Positions 25,763 to 36,089 of a stretch of 64,000 nt of DNA are shown piece after piece. This DNA is from Aerococcus sp. (lineage in GTDB: Bacteria; Bacillota; Bacilli; Lactobacillales; Aerococcaceae). The notes under the pieces are model-generated. The model did no database searches, was not told where the DNA came from, and was given only the letters and a program-made list of their open reading frames with translations. The DNA is taken from positions 1-64,000 of the forward strand of contig JAUMZE010000006.1 in the NCBI GenBank assembly GCA_030528285.1, in the 5' to 3' direction. Both the position numbers and the translations under genes were made by a program. Numbering within the stretch: the stretch's first letter is position 1; every line of letters begins with the position of its first letter.

Positions 25763-26335
25763 TTACTGGTTCACTTCGACGGGTTTGATTTTACCGATAT
25801 TATTGAGTGGCCAAATTCGGTAGCTAACCGTTCCCCCCACGTGGGACTCATCAATAAACCCGAATTCCTCACTATCCTTAGAGACTGGACGATTATCTCC
25901 CATCACAAAGAGTTTCCCTTCAGGTACGGTTTGTGTTCCCGTTGACTTCAAGGTTTCTAGCGTAAAGTTCGGGGTGACATTCGTACCTGGATTTTCTGCT
26001 TTTAATACATCCAAATACGGTTCATCCACCTTTTCTCCATTCACGTAAAGCTGATTATTGCGGTATTCTACGGTATCTCCCGGAACGCCGATCACTCGCT
26101 TCACATATTCATCCCCCGATTGATCCGGCGCGTCAAAAATCACGATTTCCCCGCGGTCATAGGTTTTATCGAGATGGTTGAGCCAAACATGCTGGCCATT
26201 TTCTAAGGTTGGCGCCATCGATGATCCACTAATTTTCACAGGTGCACCGATGTAGGTATAAATCCCCCACATCACTGCCAGCGTAATCAACATCGGCACA
26301 ACAAAGGATAAGATGAAATCCCATAATTTTTTCAC
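25763..26335 (-). CDS. lepB: Type I signal peptidase
   Basis: 190 aa, GTG start after AAGGAGG. One N-terminal transmembrane helix, then SGSSMAPT with catalytic Ser39, GDEYVKRVIGVPGD with Lys79, and box E FVMGDNRPVSKDSEEFGFI. It cleaves signal peptides of secreted proteins on the outer face of the membrane. It follows ctpA by 15 bp on the same strand. Confidence 0.95.
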   Translation of the reverse strand: MKKLWDFILSFVVPMLITLAVMWGIYTYIGAPVKISGSSMAPTLENGQHVWLNHLDKTYDRGEIVIFDAPDQSGDEYVKRVIGVPGDTVEYRNNQLYVNGEKVDEPYLDVLKAENPGTNVTPNFTLETLKSTGTQTVPEGKLFVMGDNRPVSKDSEEFGFIDESHVGGTVSYRIWPLNNIGKIKPVEVNQ

Positions 26336-26350
26336 AAGGCGAACCTCCTT

Positions 26351-28012
26351 TTACTCATTCGTGACCGTACTGATCGCTTTTTGGAGCTGCGTATCGTTGG
26401 CGGTAATTTTTGCTTGTAATACTTTGGTTAATTGGGTCGCAGTATTCGCGTCGATTTCACCTGTTGCTGACAAATCGTGATCGTTCTGGAAAGTGGTGAC
26501 GGCCTGTTTCGTCGCTTCGTCAAATTGGCCGTTCACATTTCTCTCATCAAGAACATCGAGTGCTACTAAAATACGCTGGATATTGGCGATCGCACTGTCC
26601 TTATCCCCCTGTTTATACGTTTTAGTGCTATCAATCACCAGTAAGTTGGCATAATCCGGCAGATCCACTGTCTCATCTGGGGTGATCCCGTTTTTATTGA
26701 TCCAGGTGCCATTTGGTGTCAACCAGTGTGCAGTAGTGATTTTTAGCTGTTTGTCCTTGTTGTTATCATAAGGAATTACAGTTTGAACTGTTCCTTTGCC
26801 GTATGTTTTTGTCCCTACAATTTTCTTGTGAGCAGATTGTTGCAAGGCCCCTGCCAAAATCTCAGACGCACTGGCACTGCCTTCATTAACGAGGACAGTC
26901 GTTGGTTCGGCGACTGTGAACTGGTGATTCTGGTCGTGTTTAGCCGTGTAGGACTCTTGGTTTCCTGCTTTATCGACGACTTTCACAATCGTATCGCCGT
27001 CCTTCAAAAACAGGGTGGCTAAGTCAATCGCACTGGTGAGGAGCCCACCCGGATTACCGCGAAGATCCAATATGAACCGTTTCGCCCCGTCCTTAAGCAA
27101 TTGTTCTACTGTCTGCTGGAATTCCGTAGCGGTATTTTCCGCAAAACTAGAAATCTGAATGACCCCAACCTCTTTATTGGTTTTATCAATGGATCCACTC
27201 ACGGTTTCAATTGGAATTTCGGCCCGCGTCAAGGTAAGTTCCTGGGTCTGATCGCTGCGTTTAATCGTCACTTTGACCTTGGTATTGGCCTTACCACGCA
27301 GAAGTTTCACTGCTTCTTCAGCGGTTTTATCTTCGAGGGATTGATCGTCTGCCTTCAACAGAATATCCCCGGACTTAATGCCTGCTTTATCAGCGGGAGA
27401 ATCTTTAATAGGACTGATGACGACTATCTGCTTATTCTGAGCTTGAATCTGAGCACCAATCCCTTCAAACTTACCTTCTGTGGCGCTCTTTAACTCATCA
27501 TTTTCCTCATCTACATAGTAACTCGTGTATGGATCGCCCAAGGACTGCGCCATTCCATTCAATGCCCCGCCCATCACGGTATCATGCTTCACATCGCCGA
27601 AGAAATTCGTCTCCAAGAGTTCATAGGTCTTCTCAAGTTGGCGGAAATCGCTCGCTGATAATACACCTTGGCCGCTTCCGATTTGCCAAGGCAGTCGCCC
27701 GGTGATCGCCGCGTTGGTTGCCGTATAGGTCCCAGCTGCAGTGATTAATACCAACAATGCCACGTGCCACCCCTTAAAGGCAGCCGGGGATTTCTTATTA
27801 GTGGGGTTGGACGCCTCAGAATCTGTGGTTTCTTCCGTCTGCGTCGTTTCTTCATCAGCCGTCGCTTCATTCGTTTGTGATGGATCGGCCTCCCCTTTAA
27901 TCGCCATGTTATCGGGATCTGGTTGCTCTGCCGTGGTTTTATCTGCTTCTGGTGGCTGGTTTTTATTTAATTCATTCTCATTTGATTCGTTGGGATTCAC
28001 ACGCACGCCCAC
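26351..28012 (-). CDS. ctpA: S41-family carboxyl-terminal processing protease with peptidoglycan-binding domain
   Basis: 553 aa. Residues 1-95 are an acidic Asn/Glu/Thr-rich cytoplasmic tail; WHVALLVLITAAGTYTATNA is the membrane anchor. PDZ domain with KDSPADKAGIKSGDILLKAD; protease domain with LDLRGNPGGLL and the catalytic VNEGSASASEI (Ser) and GTKTYGKGTVQ (Lys). A C-terminal peptidoglycan-binding domain (YKQGDKDSAIANIQRILVAL) follows. It trims secreted or membrane proteins near the wall. GTG start; a second in-frame GTG makes the exact start uncertain by a few codons. Confidence 0.9.
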   Translation of the reverse strand: MGVRVNPNESNENELNKNQPPEADKTTAEQPDPDNMAIKGEADPSQTNEATADEETTQTEETTDSEASNPTNKKSPAAFKGWHVALLVLITAAGTYTATNAAITGRLPWQIGSGQGVLSASDFRQLEKTYELLETNFFGDVKHDTVMGGALNGMAQSLGDPYTSYYVDEENDELKSATEGKFEGIGAQIQAQNKQIVVISPIKDSPADKAGIKSGDILLKADDQSLEDKTAEEAVKLLRGKANTKVKVTIKRSDQTQELTLTRAEIPIETVSGSIDKTNKEVGVIQISSFAENTATEFQQTVEQLLKDGAKRFILDLRGNPGGLLTSAIDLATLFLKDGDTIVKVVDKAGNQESYTAKHDQNHQFTVAEPTTVLVNEGSASASEILAGALQQSAHKKIVGTKTYGKGTVQTVIPYDNNKDKQLKITTAHWLTPNGTWINKNGITPDETVDLPDYANLLVIDSTKTYKQGDKDSAIANIQRILVALDVLDERNVNGQFDEATKQAVTTFQNDHDLSATGEIDANTATQLTKVLQAKITANDTQLQKAISTVTNE

Positions 28013-28015
28013 TCT

Positions 28016-28237
28016 CTATTCATGATTCTCATAATGACGCCATATCTCGTCAAAAATAGCGACATAATGGCTGTATCGCGGGGTTAATTCAATGTAGTTA
28101 CTGATCACGTCAAACGTGGTGGCCGCTTTAGGAAAATCAGTATCTGTATAAACCAGCTCCGCAAATTCCGCTTCTGGTGGTTGTTTCTTGCCACTCTGAC
28201 GGTACTTCTGGACATATTGGTAAAAAGGTTGTGCCAT
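28016..28237 (-). CDS. YozE-like (UPF0346) small protein
   Basis: 73 aa from the ATG at 28237, 9 bases after AAAGGA (a GTG two codons upstream is too close). PFYQYVQKYRQSG ... FAELVYTDTDFPKAATTFD ... YNHYVAIFDEIW-like ending matches the YozE SAM-like fold found across Bacillales and Lactobacillales. Biochemical role unknown. It sits between folA and ctpA with 3-bp spacing to the latter. Confidence 0.85.
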   Translation of the reverse strand: MAQPFYQYVQKYRQSGKKQPPEAEFAELVYTDTDFPKAATTFDVISNYIELTPRYSHYVAIFDEIWRHYENHE

Positions 28238-28273
28238 CTTCACACGTCCTTTCTCTATCTTATCAGTGAGGGA

Positions 28274-28777
28274 TTAAGCCTGTCGACGCCGCCAATATTC
28301 AAATTGATACGGATACGGATTCTTCTCGTCTTGCCCCCCCGGCTCGATCTTGTAACATTCAAAGTCACTGAGATCCGGATCGAAATAAGTATCGCCCTCA
28401 AAGATGGCATCGATCGGCGTAATCCGAAGTTCATCCACCTGGGTCCACAGCTGGTTAAAAATCTCGGCCCCACCGCTGATATAAACGACCTCATCCTTGA
28501 GCTTCTCCACGACCCCCATTAAATCAGCGGTGAATTGAAGGTTGTCATATTGATTACTCAAATCTTTGTAGTGCGCGGGATGGTGCGTCACGACAATATT
28601 TTCGCGGTGAGGGAGTGGACGGCTGCCCATTCCTTCAAAAGTGGTCCGTCCCATAATCAGGGGGTGCCCCGTTGTTTGGGCTTTGAAAAATCTCATGTCG
28701 TTCGGCAAATGCCAAGGAATTTGTTGGTTCTTCCCAATGAGATGCTGTCTATCATGGGCATAAATTGCAATCAACAT
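28274..28777 (-). CDS. folA: Dihydrofolate reductase
   Basis: 167 aa. MLIAIYAHDRQHLIGKNQQI, PWHLPNDMRFFKAQTTG (active-site Asp), MGRTTFEGMGSRPLPHREN (NADPH site) and YISGGAEIF are all present. It reduces dihydrofolate to tetrahydrofolate, recycling the product of the adjacent ThyA. GAAGGAGGA precedes the ATG; thyA is 24 bp upstream. Confidence 0.95.
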   Translation of the reverse strand: MLIAIYAHDRQHLIGKNQQIPWHLPNDMRFFKAQTTGHPLIMGRTTFEGMGSRPLPHRENIVVTHHPAHYKDLSNQYDNLQFTADLMGVVEKLKDEVVYISGGAEIFNQLWTQVDELRITPIDAIFEGDTYFDPDLSDFECYKIEPGGQDEKNPYPYQFEYWRRRQA

Positions 28778-28801
28778 GCGTACTCCTCCTTCGCACCATC
28801 A

Positions 28802-29743
28802 TTAAACCGCAACAGGCGCTTTAATCGCAGGGGCTGGATGATAATCGTCAATATGAATGTCCCCGCTCTCTAACTCAAACAGCGAACGCTCCGATTCAAT
28901 CCGCAATGTCGGGAGTTCCCCAGGCGTACGGACGAGCTGTTCTTTCACCTGCTCAAAATGATTGTTGTAGATATGAACATCCCCAAAGGTATGGACGAAT
29001 TCGCCAACCTCTAAGCCGACTTCTCGCGCCAGTAAATGCGTCAGTAAGGCATACGATGCAATATTGAATGGCACACCAAGGAAGACATCCCCCGAACGTT
29101 GATAGAGTTGACAGCTTAATTTACCGTCCACCACATAATACTGACTCAGCGTATGGCAAGGAGGGAGCGCCATATTCGGCACGTCTTCCGGATTCCAGGC
29201 GGAGAGGATCACGCGCCGGGAATTAGGGGTATGTTTGAGCTGGTCGATGAGTTGAGCTAGCTGATCAATCTCACCGCCGTCTCGGGTCTGCCAGTGCCGC
29301 CACTGTTTTCCATAGACGTCGCCTAGTTCACCATACCTCGCCGCAAATGAGTCGTCATTCAATATCCGCTCACAGAACTGATTCTTTTGGGCTTGATAGG
29401 TGTCGTTAAATGCTTCGTCTTTGGTAGCACGGATCCCAAAATCAGTCATATCTGGCCCCTGATAGTCCGAACTATTGACCCAGTTCTTGAACGCCCACTC
29501 GTCCCAGATATGGTTGTTATGTTCGAGCAGGTAGCGGATATTTGTGTCACCATGAATAAACCAGAGTAATTCCGTCTTAACGAGGCGGAATGGCACTCGC
29601 TTCGTTGTTAGGAGAGGGAAACCGTCCTGCAGATTAAAGCGCATCTGATAACCGAACAGTGAACGTGTCCCCACACCGGTTCGATCGCCCTTATCCGTTC
29701 CCTCCGTCAATATTTTATTTAGTAAATCCAAGTATTGTTGCAT
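28802..29743 (-). CDS. thyA: Thymidylate synthase
   Basis: 313 aa, like the 316-aa Lactobacillus casei enzyme and about 50 residues longer than that of E. coli because of an insertion ([19 protein letters not shown]). Active-site Cys in [16 protein letters not shown]; folate/dUMP motifs [19 protein letters not shown] and [17 protein letters not shown]. It makes dTMP. AAGGAGCAAGAAGCC precedes the ATG. Operon thyA-folA-yozE-ctpA-lepB. Confidence 0.95.
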   Translation of the reverse strand: MQQYLDLLNKILTEGTDKGDRTGVGTRSLFGYQMRFNLQDGFPLLTTKRVPFRLVKTELLWFIHGDTNIRYLLEHNNHIWDEWAFKNWVNSSDYQGPDMTDFGIRATKDEAFNDTYQAQKNQFCERILNDDSFAARYGELGDVYGKQWRHWQTRDGGEIDQLAQLIDQLKHTPNSRRVILSAWNPEDVPNMALPPCHTLSQYYVVDGKLSCQLYQRSGDVFLGVPFNIASYALLTHLLAREVGLEVGEFVHTFGDVHIYNNHFEQVKEQLVRTPGELPTLRIESERSLFELESGDIHIDDYHPAPAIKAPVAV

Positions 29744-29923
29744 GGCTTCTTGCTCCTTAAAGATTCTTCTTATCTCAACTAGTTATAGTCCAGTGTAACA
29801 CGCCGAACTGCTCCCACCGTTAAAGATTTTGGAAAAAGAGGTAGCTGTTTCATGGCAAAAGATAAGCGTACTATGGATAAATTGCTCCCGTTCTACCCAA
29901 AACGATTAAGCTCCTATTTCGCG

Positions 29924-31828
29924 TTACTCAGCCAGCTCACTCAGATATTCCCAGTACTCCATCTTCTCCATGAGTTCGGCTTCTTTTGCATCTTGTTCCT
30001 GCTGCAAGGTTGCTAATTTCTCATAGTTATCGCCATTTGCGACCATCTGATCCTGGATATCTGAAATGGCCATTTCTAATTGATCAATCTCATCCTCAAT
30101 CACGGCCCAGTCCACTTTTTCTTGGTAGGTCATCCGTTTCTTAGCGGGTTTGGCCGAGGTTTTAGCGGTTGCAGAGGTATTTTCGACTGTTTTTGGTTTA
30201 GCAGACTTTGGCATGGCTTTTTTCTGGGCCTTCGTGTCCTCAAGCCACTGACTGTAATTGCCGTAGTAGAGCTCCCACTGGCCATTATCCTTCACAATCA
30301 ATAATTTATCCACGACTTTATCGAGGAAGTAGCGGTCATGGCTCACTGTGATCACCGCCCCGGAGAAGGTCGTCAAATAATCTTCCAGTACGGTGAGGGT
30401 ATCAATATCCAAATCATTGGTCGGTTCATCCATAAATAACAAGTTCGCTCCACCCATCAACACCCGCAAGAGATAGAGGCGTTTCTGTTCGCCACCGGAT
30501 AATTTCCCGATATATTGGCCGTGGCGCTCCCGTGGAAAGAGGAAGGTCTCCAACATCTGCGGTGCACTGAGGTGACGCCCATCCGCATACCGATATTCAT
30601 CTGCCTCCTCTTGAATATAATTAATCACCCGTTTATCGGCCGGCAAATCAACGGGAATCTGCTCGAAATACCCCATCTTAACGGTTTCTCCGACTGCGAT
30701 GTCTCCCTCTAGTGGCGGGATTTTTCCTGCGATCGTGTTCAAAAGCGTGGTTTTTCCAATCCCATTATTCCCGATAATCCCGATTCGATCCTGGTTTTGG
30801 ACGAGGAGATTAATATCCTTGATGAGTGGATGGCGTTCGTCATAACCGACACTCACGTCATCGAGAATGACAACTTTCTTGCCCAGGCGCTCCTCATCGA
30901 AATCCAGCTTCAAGTCATCCGTTTGCGGTTTGTCTTTGATTGATTCTTTCAGCGTGTTGAAACGCTGAATCCGGGCTTGCTGCTTGGTAGTGCGGGCTTT
31001 GGCGCCGTGACGCATCCAATCAAGTTCCTGCTTGTAGAGCTTTTTCTTCTTTCCTTGGGTGGCTTGGGCAATCTGTTCAGCGTAGGCCTTCTTCTCGAGG
31101 TAGGTCTGATAGTTCCCGGTATATTCCGTGAGTTCGCCTCGGTCCAGTGCATAGATGTGACTCACCACGCGATCGAGGAAGTACCGGTCATGGGTCACAA
31201 CCATGACGGATTTTTTATAATTCTTGATGTAATTTTCTAGCCAACGCACCATCTCAAAATCCATGTGGTTCGTCGGTTCGTCCAACAGCAACAGATCCGG
31301 TTCATCAACCAATACCTTGGCGAGCCCGACCCGTTTCTGTTCACCCCCACTGAGATTTTTGACCCAGGCATATTGATCGTCAAACCCCAACTGAGAAAGG
31401 ATGGTATGAATCTGGGTATCCAATTGCCATCCGTCCTGAGCATTCATGGCCTGCTCTGCCTTCGCAAAAGCATCTTGGCATTTCGGATCATTAGGGGATT
31501 TTGTGAGAACATCCGTGGCGCGTTCATACTCCGCCACCACTTTAATTTTGGGGCTATCCCCAGCATAGACAGCTTCAAAGATCGTCTGATTTGGATCCAG
31601 CTCCGTCTCTTGGCTCACCAGTCCAATCGTAAAATCACTCGCATGTTCCGTCGAGCCACTGTCGAGATCGTCTTTCTCTACGATCAGATGGAGAAGCGTA
31701 CTCTTCCCCGATCCATTCGCTCCGACCAATCCGACATGGTCACCTTCACGAATCAAGAAGGACACATCATTTAATAACTGTTTATCGCCAAATGTTTTAT
31801 TCCATTGGATTGCTTTGTAGTCACGCAT
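29924..31828 (-). CDS. ABC-F family ATPase (Uup-like)
   Basis: 634 aa from ATG 31828, chosen because GAGGAGTGGT lies about 11 bases upstream. Two ABC domains: Walker A GANGSGKST and GNNGIGKTT, signatures LSGGEQKRVGLAKV and LSGGEQKRLYLLRV, with the helical linker between them. No membrane domain. A C-terminal coiled coil (EDEIDQLEMAISDIQDQMVA) after a Lys/Ala/Pro-rich stretch is typical of Uup. ABC-F proteins act on the ribosome or in DNA metabolism; no antibiotic-resistance type is evident. Confidence 0.88.
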   Translation of the reverse strand: MRDYKAIQWNKTFGDKQLLNDVSFLIREGDHVGLVGANGSGKSTLLHLIVEKDDLDSGSTEHASDFTIGLVSQETELDPNQTIFEAVYAGDSPKIKVVAEYERATDVLTKSPNDPKCQDAFAKAEQAMNAQDGWQLDTQIHTILSQLGFDDQYAWVKNLSGGEQKRVGLAKVLVDEPDLLLLDEPTNHMDFEMVRWLENYIKNYKKSVMVVTHDRYFLDRVVSHIYALDRGELTEYTGNYQTYLEKKAYAEQIAQATQGKKKKLYKQELDWMRHGAKARTTKQQARIQRFNTLKESIKDKPQTDDLKLDFDEERLGKKVVILDDVSVGYDERHPLIKDINLLVQNQDRIGIIGNNGIGKTTLLNTIAGKIPPLEGDIAVGETVKMGYFEQIPVDLPADKRVINYIQEEADEYRYADGRHLSAPQMLETFLFPRERHGQYIGKLSGGEQKRLYLLRVLMGGANLLFMDEPTNDLDIDTLTVLEDYLTTFSGAVITVSHDRYFLDKVVDKLLIVKDNGQWELYYGNYSQWLEDTKAQKKAMPKSAKPKTVENTSATAKTSAKPAKKRMTYQEKVDWAVIEDEIDQLEMAISDIQDQMVANGDNYEKLATLQQEQDAKEAELMEKMEYWEYLSELAE

Positions 31829-32156
31829 GCTTTTTACCACTCCTCGCTGATGTCTTCTCAATTTTAATGATTATCATTCCGTTGAGCAAGAAGCGAGGAC
31901 CCTCTTTTTCATTTCAGGGATATTTTGAGGATCATACAAAGGTGTTGCCAAGATATTTTAGGCGCTGCTGGGTTTCCCACTTCCCCAGATACGTGACCTT
32001 TTGTGTCCCTTTTCTTCATTTAAATAACCGCTTCCATTCAGGTGATTATTAGCTTTGTTCTAGGTATAATGAGGCTAGTATGGACCACTGTTTTATGATA
32101 TATTATGGATAGTTGTCGTGGAATGATGTGTTGTTTAGAATGAGGAGGTTATCAAT
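31829..32156. other. 328-bp intergenic region before the C69 dipeptidase
   Basis: It contains a TATAAT at 32065-32070 in a reasonable position for the dipeptidase, without a good -35. No gene. Confidence 0.45.
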
Positions 32157-33659
32157 ATGCCCCACCTAGGAGGAAAAATCACTCATATGTTTTGGCCTTG
32201 TTTATTCGCCGTATTGCTCTTTATTATGATTCCGCTCCATTCCGTTCAAGCCTGCACCGCTGTTTATGTTGGGAAGGATCTCACCACAGATGGCAGTACG
32301 ATTTTTGCGCGGACGGAGGATCTGGAACCCCATCACAATAAAACCTTCGTCGTGAAAGAATCTGTTGCTCACAAGAAAGGCGATATCTTTGAAGACAAGA
32401 GTACTGGGTTTAAGCTGCCACTCACCGCAGAGGCCTATCAATATACCGCCCTCCCGGATGTGACACCGAATGAGGGGATTTTTGACGAAGCAGGAACGAA
32501 TACGTATGGCGTGATGATGGATGCGACCGTGTCCTGCTACACGAACCCGAAAATTCTCGAGGTGGATCCATTCGTGGAGGACGGGATTTCCGAGAGTTCC
32601 ATGACGAGTGCGGTATTGCCATATGTGCGCACCGCTCGTGAAGGCGTGGACCGGCTCACGCATATTGTAGAATCTCACGGGAATGCGGAGGCCAACGCGT
32701 TGATTATTGCCGACCAAAAAGAAACCTGGTATGTGGAACTGCTCTCTGGTCACCAATATGCGGCCGTGAAACTCCCTGCAGACCGTTTCGTCGTCTTCCC
32801 AAATGCATTCTTCTTGGATACGATCGATACACACAGTAAAGACGTCATTGCCTCGAACGACCTCGTTTCAACAGCTAAGAAATCCGGTACGCTCGTGGAG
32901 AAGAACGGACAGATTCATGTTTCCAATTCCTACGCTGACAAGGTGGCAGATGGTACGAAATCTCGTTACTGGCGCGGGGTACACCTCCTGGATACAAAAT
33001 CTACAATCACCCTCGATACCCCAGATGAGGAGCTCCCCTTCTATCACCAAACTAAGAAAAAGATTTCTGTCCAGGACATTATGAAACTGCAGCGCGACCG
33101 CTATGAAGGAACGAATTATCAACCACAAGATAAGTCCTCCACCGGTACCGGCAAAGAAGAGAAAGACCAAGAAGAGAATCTGCCACTCTCCAAACGTAAA
33201 GGCCTCTATCCAATTGGGAACGAAAACACGATGGAAGCACATATCTTCCAAGTGTACAGCGATCTACCAAAAGTAGCACCAGCGATTATGTGGGAAGCAA
33301 TCGGAAGTCCACTTGTATCCCCGTACCTGCCGTATTTCGGGAACATCCAAACGACCGCTAAACCGTACCAAGTCACGGCAACAGACTATGCATCTGACTC
33401 CTACTACTGGGTAGCGGACCGCTTATTGACACAGCTCATGGCGCATGAAGATAGCATGAAATCCGCTATTCGAGAAGACGTGGAACGCTTTGAAACACCT
33501 TACCAGAAACAAGCGCTCCAGTGGAAAGACATCATGACCCAGAAGGACAAGAAAAATCCAAAACAAGCCGCGGACTGGATCACGAAACAGACCACCAATA
33601 TGGGACAGGATGCTTTCAAAACCTTGAAGAATTGGGAAAAACACTACGTCAAAGATTAA
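32157..33659 (+). CDS. Secreted C69-family dipeptidase (PepD-like)
   Basis: 500 aa. Residues 1-32 are a signal peptide (MFWPCLFAVLLFIMIPLHS, then VQA); mature CTAVYVGKDLTTDGSTIFAR starts with the N-terminal nucleophile Cys of family C69. Further family motifs: GVMMDATVSCYTNPK, ALIIADQKETWYVELLSGH, KSRYWRGVHLLD. Most lactobacillar PepD are cytosolic at about 470 aa, so the signal peptide marks an exported form; cleavage just before Cys fits self-processing. An insertion at about residues 325-345 is Ser/Lys/Glu-rich. GAGGAGG precedes the ATG; a terminator follows. Confidence 0.88.
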   Translation: MPHLGGKITHMFWPCLFAVLLFIMIPLHSVQACTAVYVGKDLTTDGSTIFARTEDLEPHHNKTFVVKESVAHKKGDIFEDKSTGFKLPLTAEAYQYTALPDVTPNEGIFDEAGTNTYGVMMDATVSCYTNPKILEVDPFVEDGISESSMTSAVLPYVRTAREGVDRLTHIVESHGNAEANALIIADQKETWYVELLSGHQYAAVKLPADRFVVFPNAFFLDTIDTHSKDVIASNDLVSTAKKSGTLVEKNGQIHVSNSYADKVADGTKSRYWRGVHLLDTKSTITLDTPDEELPFYHQTKKKISVQDIMKLQRDRYEGTNYQPQDKSSTGTGKEEKDQEENLPLSKRKGLYPIGNENTMEAHIFQVYSDLPKVAPAIMWEAIGSPLVSPYLPYFGNIQTTAKPYQVTATDYASDSYYWVADRLLTQLMAHEDSMKSAIREDVERFETPYQKQALQWKDIMTQKDKKNPKQAADWITKQTTNMGQDAFKTLKNWEKHYVKD

Positions 33660-33710
33660 TAACAGGGCCATCCAAAAAATCTAATTTTTGAAGGCTCAAA
33701 CCTTTATAAA

Positions 33711-33777
33711 TAAAAACGCCCGCTCAGTCAGTACCTACCAAACACTTGGTGAAAACATACTGAGCGGGTGTTTTTTG
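33711..33777. terminator. Terminator after the C69 dipeptidase (bidirectional)
   Basis: CGCCCGCTCAGT pairs with ACTGAGCGGGTG and is followed by TTTTTT on the plus strand; the opposite strand ends GGGCGTTTTTA. It also serves the converging AKR pseudogene. Confidence 0.85.
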
Positions 33778-33814
33778 AGAAGAGGCTATTGAATGTGTTA
33801 GGAGATCTGATTCA

Positions 33815-34714
33815 TTAGTAGAAATCTGGTTTTGGTTTGTTTTCGGAGCCTAATTCCCAAAGACCGATACTTGCTTTCACATCTTGCCGTTTACCGGTGA
33901 GATTATCGATCGCAAATTGACTCTGGTTTTGATCCAACGTTGCAATCAATGCCATGTCCTCGTTTGAGAGTTCAAAATCAAAAAGATCGATATTCTCCTT
34001 TTGACGTTCATCATGTATAGACTTAGAAATGACAATGATTTGACGCTGTAATAACTACCGTAGAATCACTTTCCCGGGTGTTTTGCCATATTGTTCACCG
34101 ATCTGTTTCAAGATAGGATGAATGAAAACCCCATTCTTTCCTTCCGCAAATAGTGCCCAGGCTTCGACTGCTACTTGATTATTTAATGTCCATGTCACTT
34201 CTTCTGAGCGTTGATATCATGGATTGATTTCAATTTAATTCACAGCGGGCTTCACATGTATCATTAATTCGAGCGTCTTTAATTGATCGGGCCAAAAATT
34301 GGAAACACCAAGGGGGTTAATTTTACCTGCTGGTTGTGCTTCTCGCATTGCTTGCCAGGCTTCATTGAGTGTTCCGTATGGCTGGTGCATCAGATACCTA
34401 TCCACATAATCTAAGCCGAGTTTTTCCAGTGAGGTATCAATCGCCTGCTGGGCAGCTTCGTAGGCATAATCTTGTAACCACAGTTTAGAGGTCACCCAAA
34501 TGTCTTGACAAGGGATGCCACTATCTTTAATGGCTTCTCCAACTTCTTGTTCATTGAAATAAGCGACGGCTGTATCGATGTGTCGATATCTTAATTTCAA
34601 TGCGTTTGACACGGCACTATAAATAGATCTATCAGCTGGGATTCTAAATGTACCAAACCCAAGCGCGGGAATACGGTTGCCGTCATTTAACTGAAAGAAT
34701 AGGATCATCGTCAT
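33815..34714 (-). pseudogene. Aldo/keto reductase with three internal stop codons
   Basis: One frame of 300 codons encodes a complete AKR apart from TAA 34235-34237 (family Gln in PAVNQIEINP), TGA 34217-34219 (Trp in INPW) and TAG 34055-34057 (Trp in ILRWLLQR). The motifs GFGTFRIPADRSIYSAVSNA, YRHIDTAVAYFNEQEVGEAI (Asp and Tyr), HQPYG (His) and the later VISKSIHDERQKENIDLFDF (NADPH) are kept; the catalytic Lys is in SKLWLQD. No frameshift. The first stop ends translation at 159 residues, so no enzyme is expected. Upstream, the divergent LysR gene suggests it was its target. Confidence 0.88.
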
Positions 34715-34819
34715 GTCTTTCTACTTCCTTTCTTATAGTTAAATGATAGTCTCTGGTAAAGCGCTTGAAAATAGATAGTTGTGCATGCTAGTATACGTCT
34801 AAGTTAAGCTAGGAGGGGT

Positions 34820-35706
34820 ATGATGATTGAGCACTATTTATTAGAAGAACTCGTTACCTTTGCTGAGTGTGGGACATTAGCCGCTGCAGCCAAAAAACTA
34901 GGTCTCTCACAACCAGTGATTACGCTTGGCATGCAAAAATTAGAAGATCAATTGGAGGTCTCATTATTCATCCGCACTCCTAATAAGATCACCCTCACTC
35001 AAACAGGTGAATATGCTGTTCAAGCAGCTGAAAAACTCCTAAAGGCCAATCAGCAATTCATTCGAGATGTCCAATCCTTTCAACGTAATCAGGAAACCAT
35101 CACAGTGGCGGCGATTGCTCCTGGACCACTTTTTATCATTAATCAAACGAAGCAAGCCAATCTCTTCATCCAACAAGAACTTCTCCCCCAAAGGATCTCG
35201 ACCCCCAACTCCATGAGCATCAATACAGCTACATCATTACTAATGAAGTGTCCACTGATCCAAGAATTCAATCCACCTATCTTGGCCAAGAACATCTCTC
35301 CATTCGTATCAATCTGTTTTCTAATATTGGTAGTCAATCATCCGTGAATTTTAGAGAACTATCCGGTTTAAGTTTTATCGTTCAAAAGGAAATCGGCATT
35401 TGGGCGAATCTCATCAACAAAGAGATTCCAGACGCAAAATTCATCTATCAGAATGCGTCTGATTTTACTGAGATCAAGAACTACTCCCTCGTTCCTTATT
35501 TCGAGATAAATCTCTCCTTGATCAATCAAGCCTGGCAGGATGTTGCTCCTCATGACCGTGTGCCGGTGGATATTCGTGATGACAGAGCAACCATGCCCTT
35601 CTATGCAACATATTTAAAAGAAATTCATGAGCGATTGCGCCCATTGATCCAGACATGGCAGGATCTCTGGAAGCCGTTTGATTATGTCTCTGATGCAAGG
35701 CGGTGA
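34820..35706 (+). pseudogene. LysR-family regulator, frameshifted
   Basis: Starts at 34820 or 34823 (AGGAGGGG upstream). The N-terminal winged helix is intact (HYLLEELVTFAECGTLAAAA, LGLSQPVITLGMQKLEDQL). At the C-run 35185-35189 the frame is lost by one base and the C-terminal effector domain resumes in another frame (IQSTYLGQEHLSIRINL ... LSGLSFIVQKEIGIW) to 35706. The first frame stops at 35347, so the product would be 175 aa, mostly DNA-binding domain. Five Cs is a short homopolymer, so slippage, mutation or a sequencing error are all possible. It faces the AKR pseudogene across 105 bp. Confidence 0.8.
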
Positions 35707-36089
35707 TGTACCAGTACGACTATCTGGTGCTGCCATTGGGATTAAACGCTACCCAACTAATCCACCTGCTACATCCACTTTGATTTTTATTTGATATTAC
35801 TCTGCTTCTTAGACTCTAGGTTAATGATGTAATCCCAAAAACCACAGACTTCAATTATGACGAAATTACAGACTAAAACTTGATATACTCCCTCCAGCGC
35901 CATTTGATTTTCTTAAGGATCCATTCTAGAGAAGACATATCAGTTGTACAGCTGCAATGCATTTTGTATCCTCTTAACAAAGCCTGCTATCTTGAAGTCA
36001 AAGTCATTGCTTTTGAGTAAGGAAAATCAGTCATGTCGTTTTTTTATCAAAGAAATCACTATCAAAAATTAGTAACGGAGGCCTTTATC
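35707..36089. other. 383-bp region upstream of the quinone oxidoreductase
   Basis: No supported gene. The start of the next gene could be taken at 36033, but its best ribosome-binding site places it at 36090. Confidence 0.4.
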
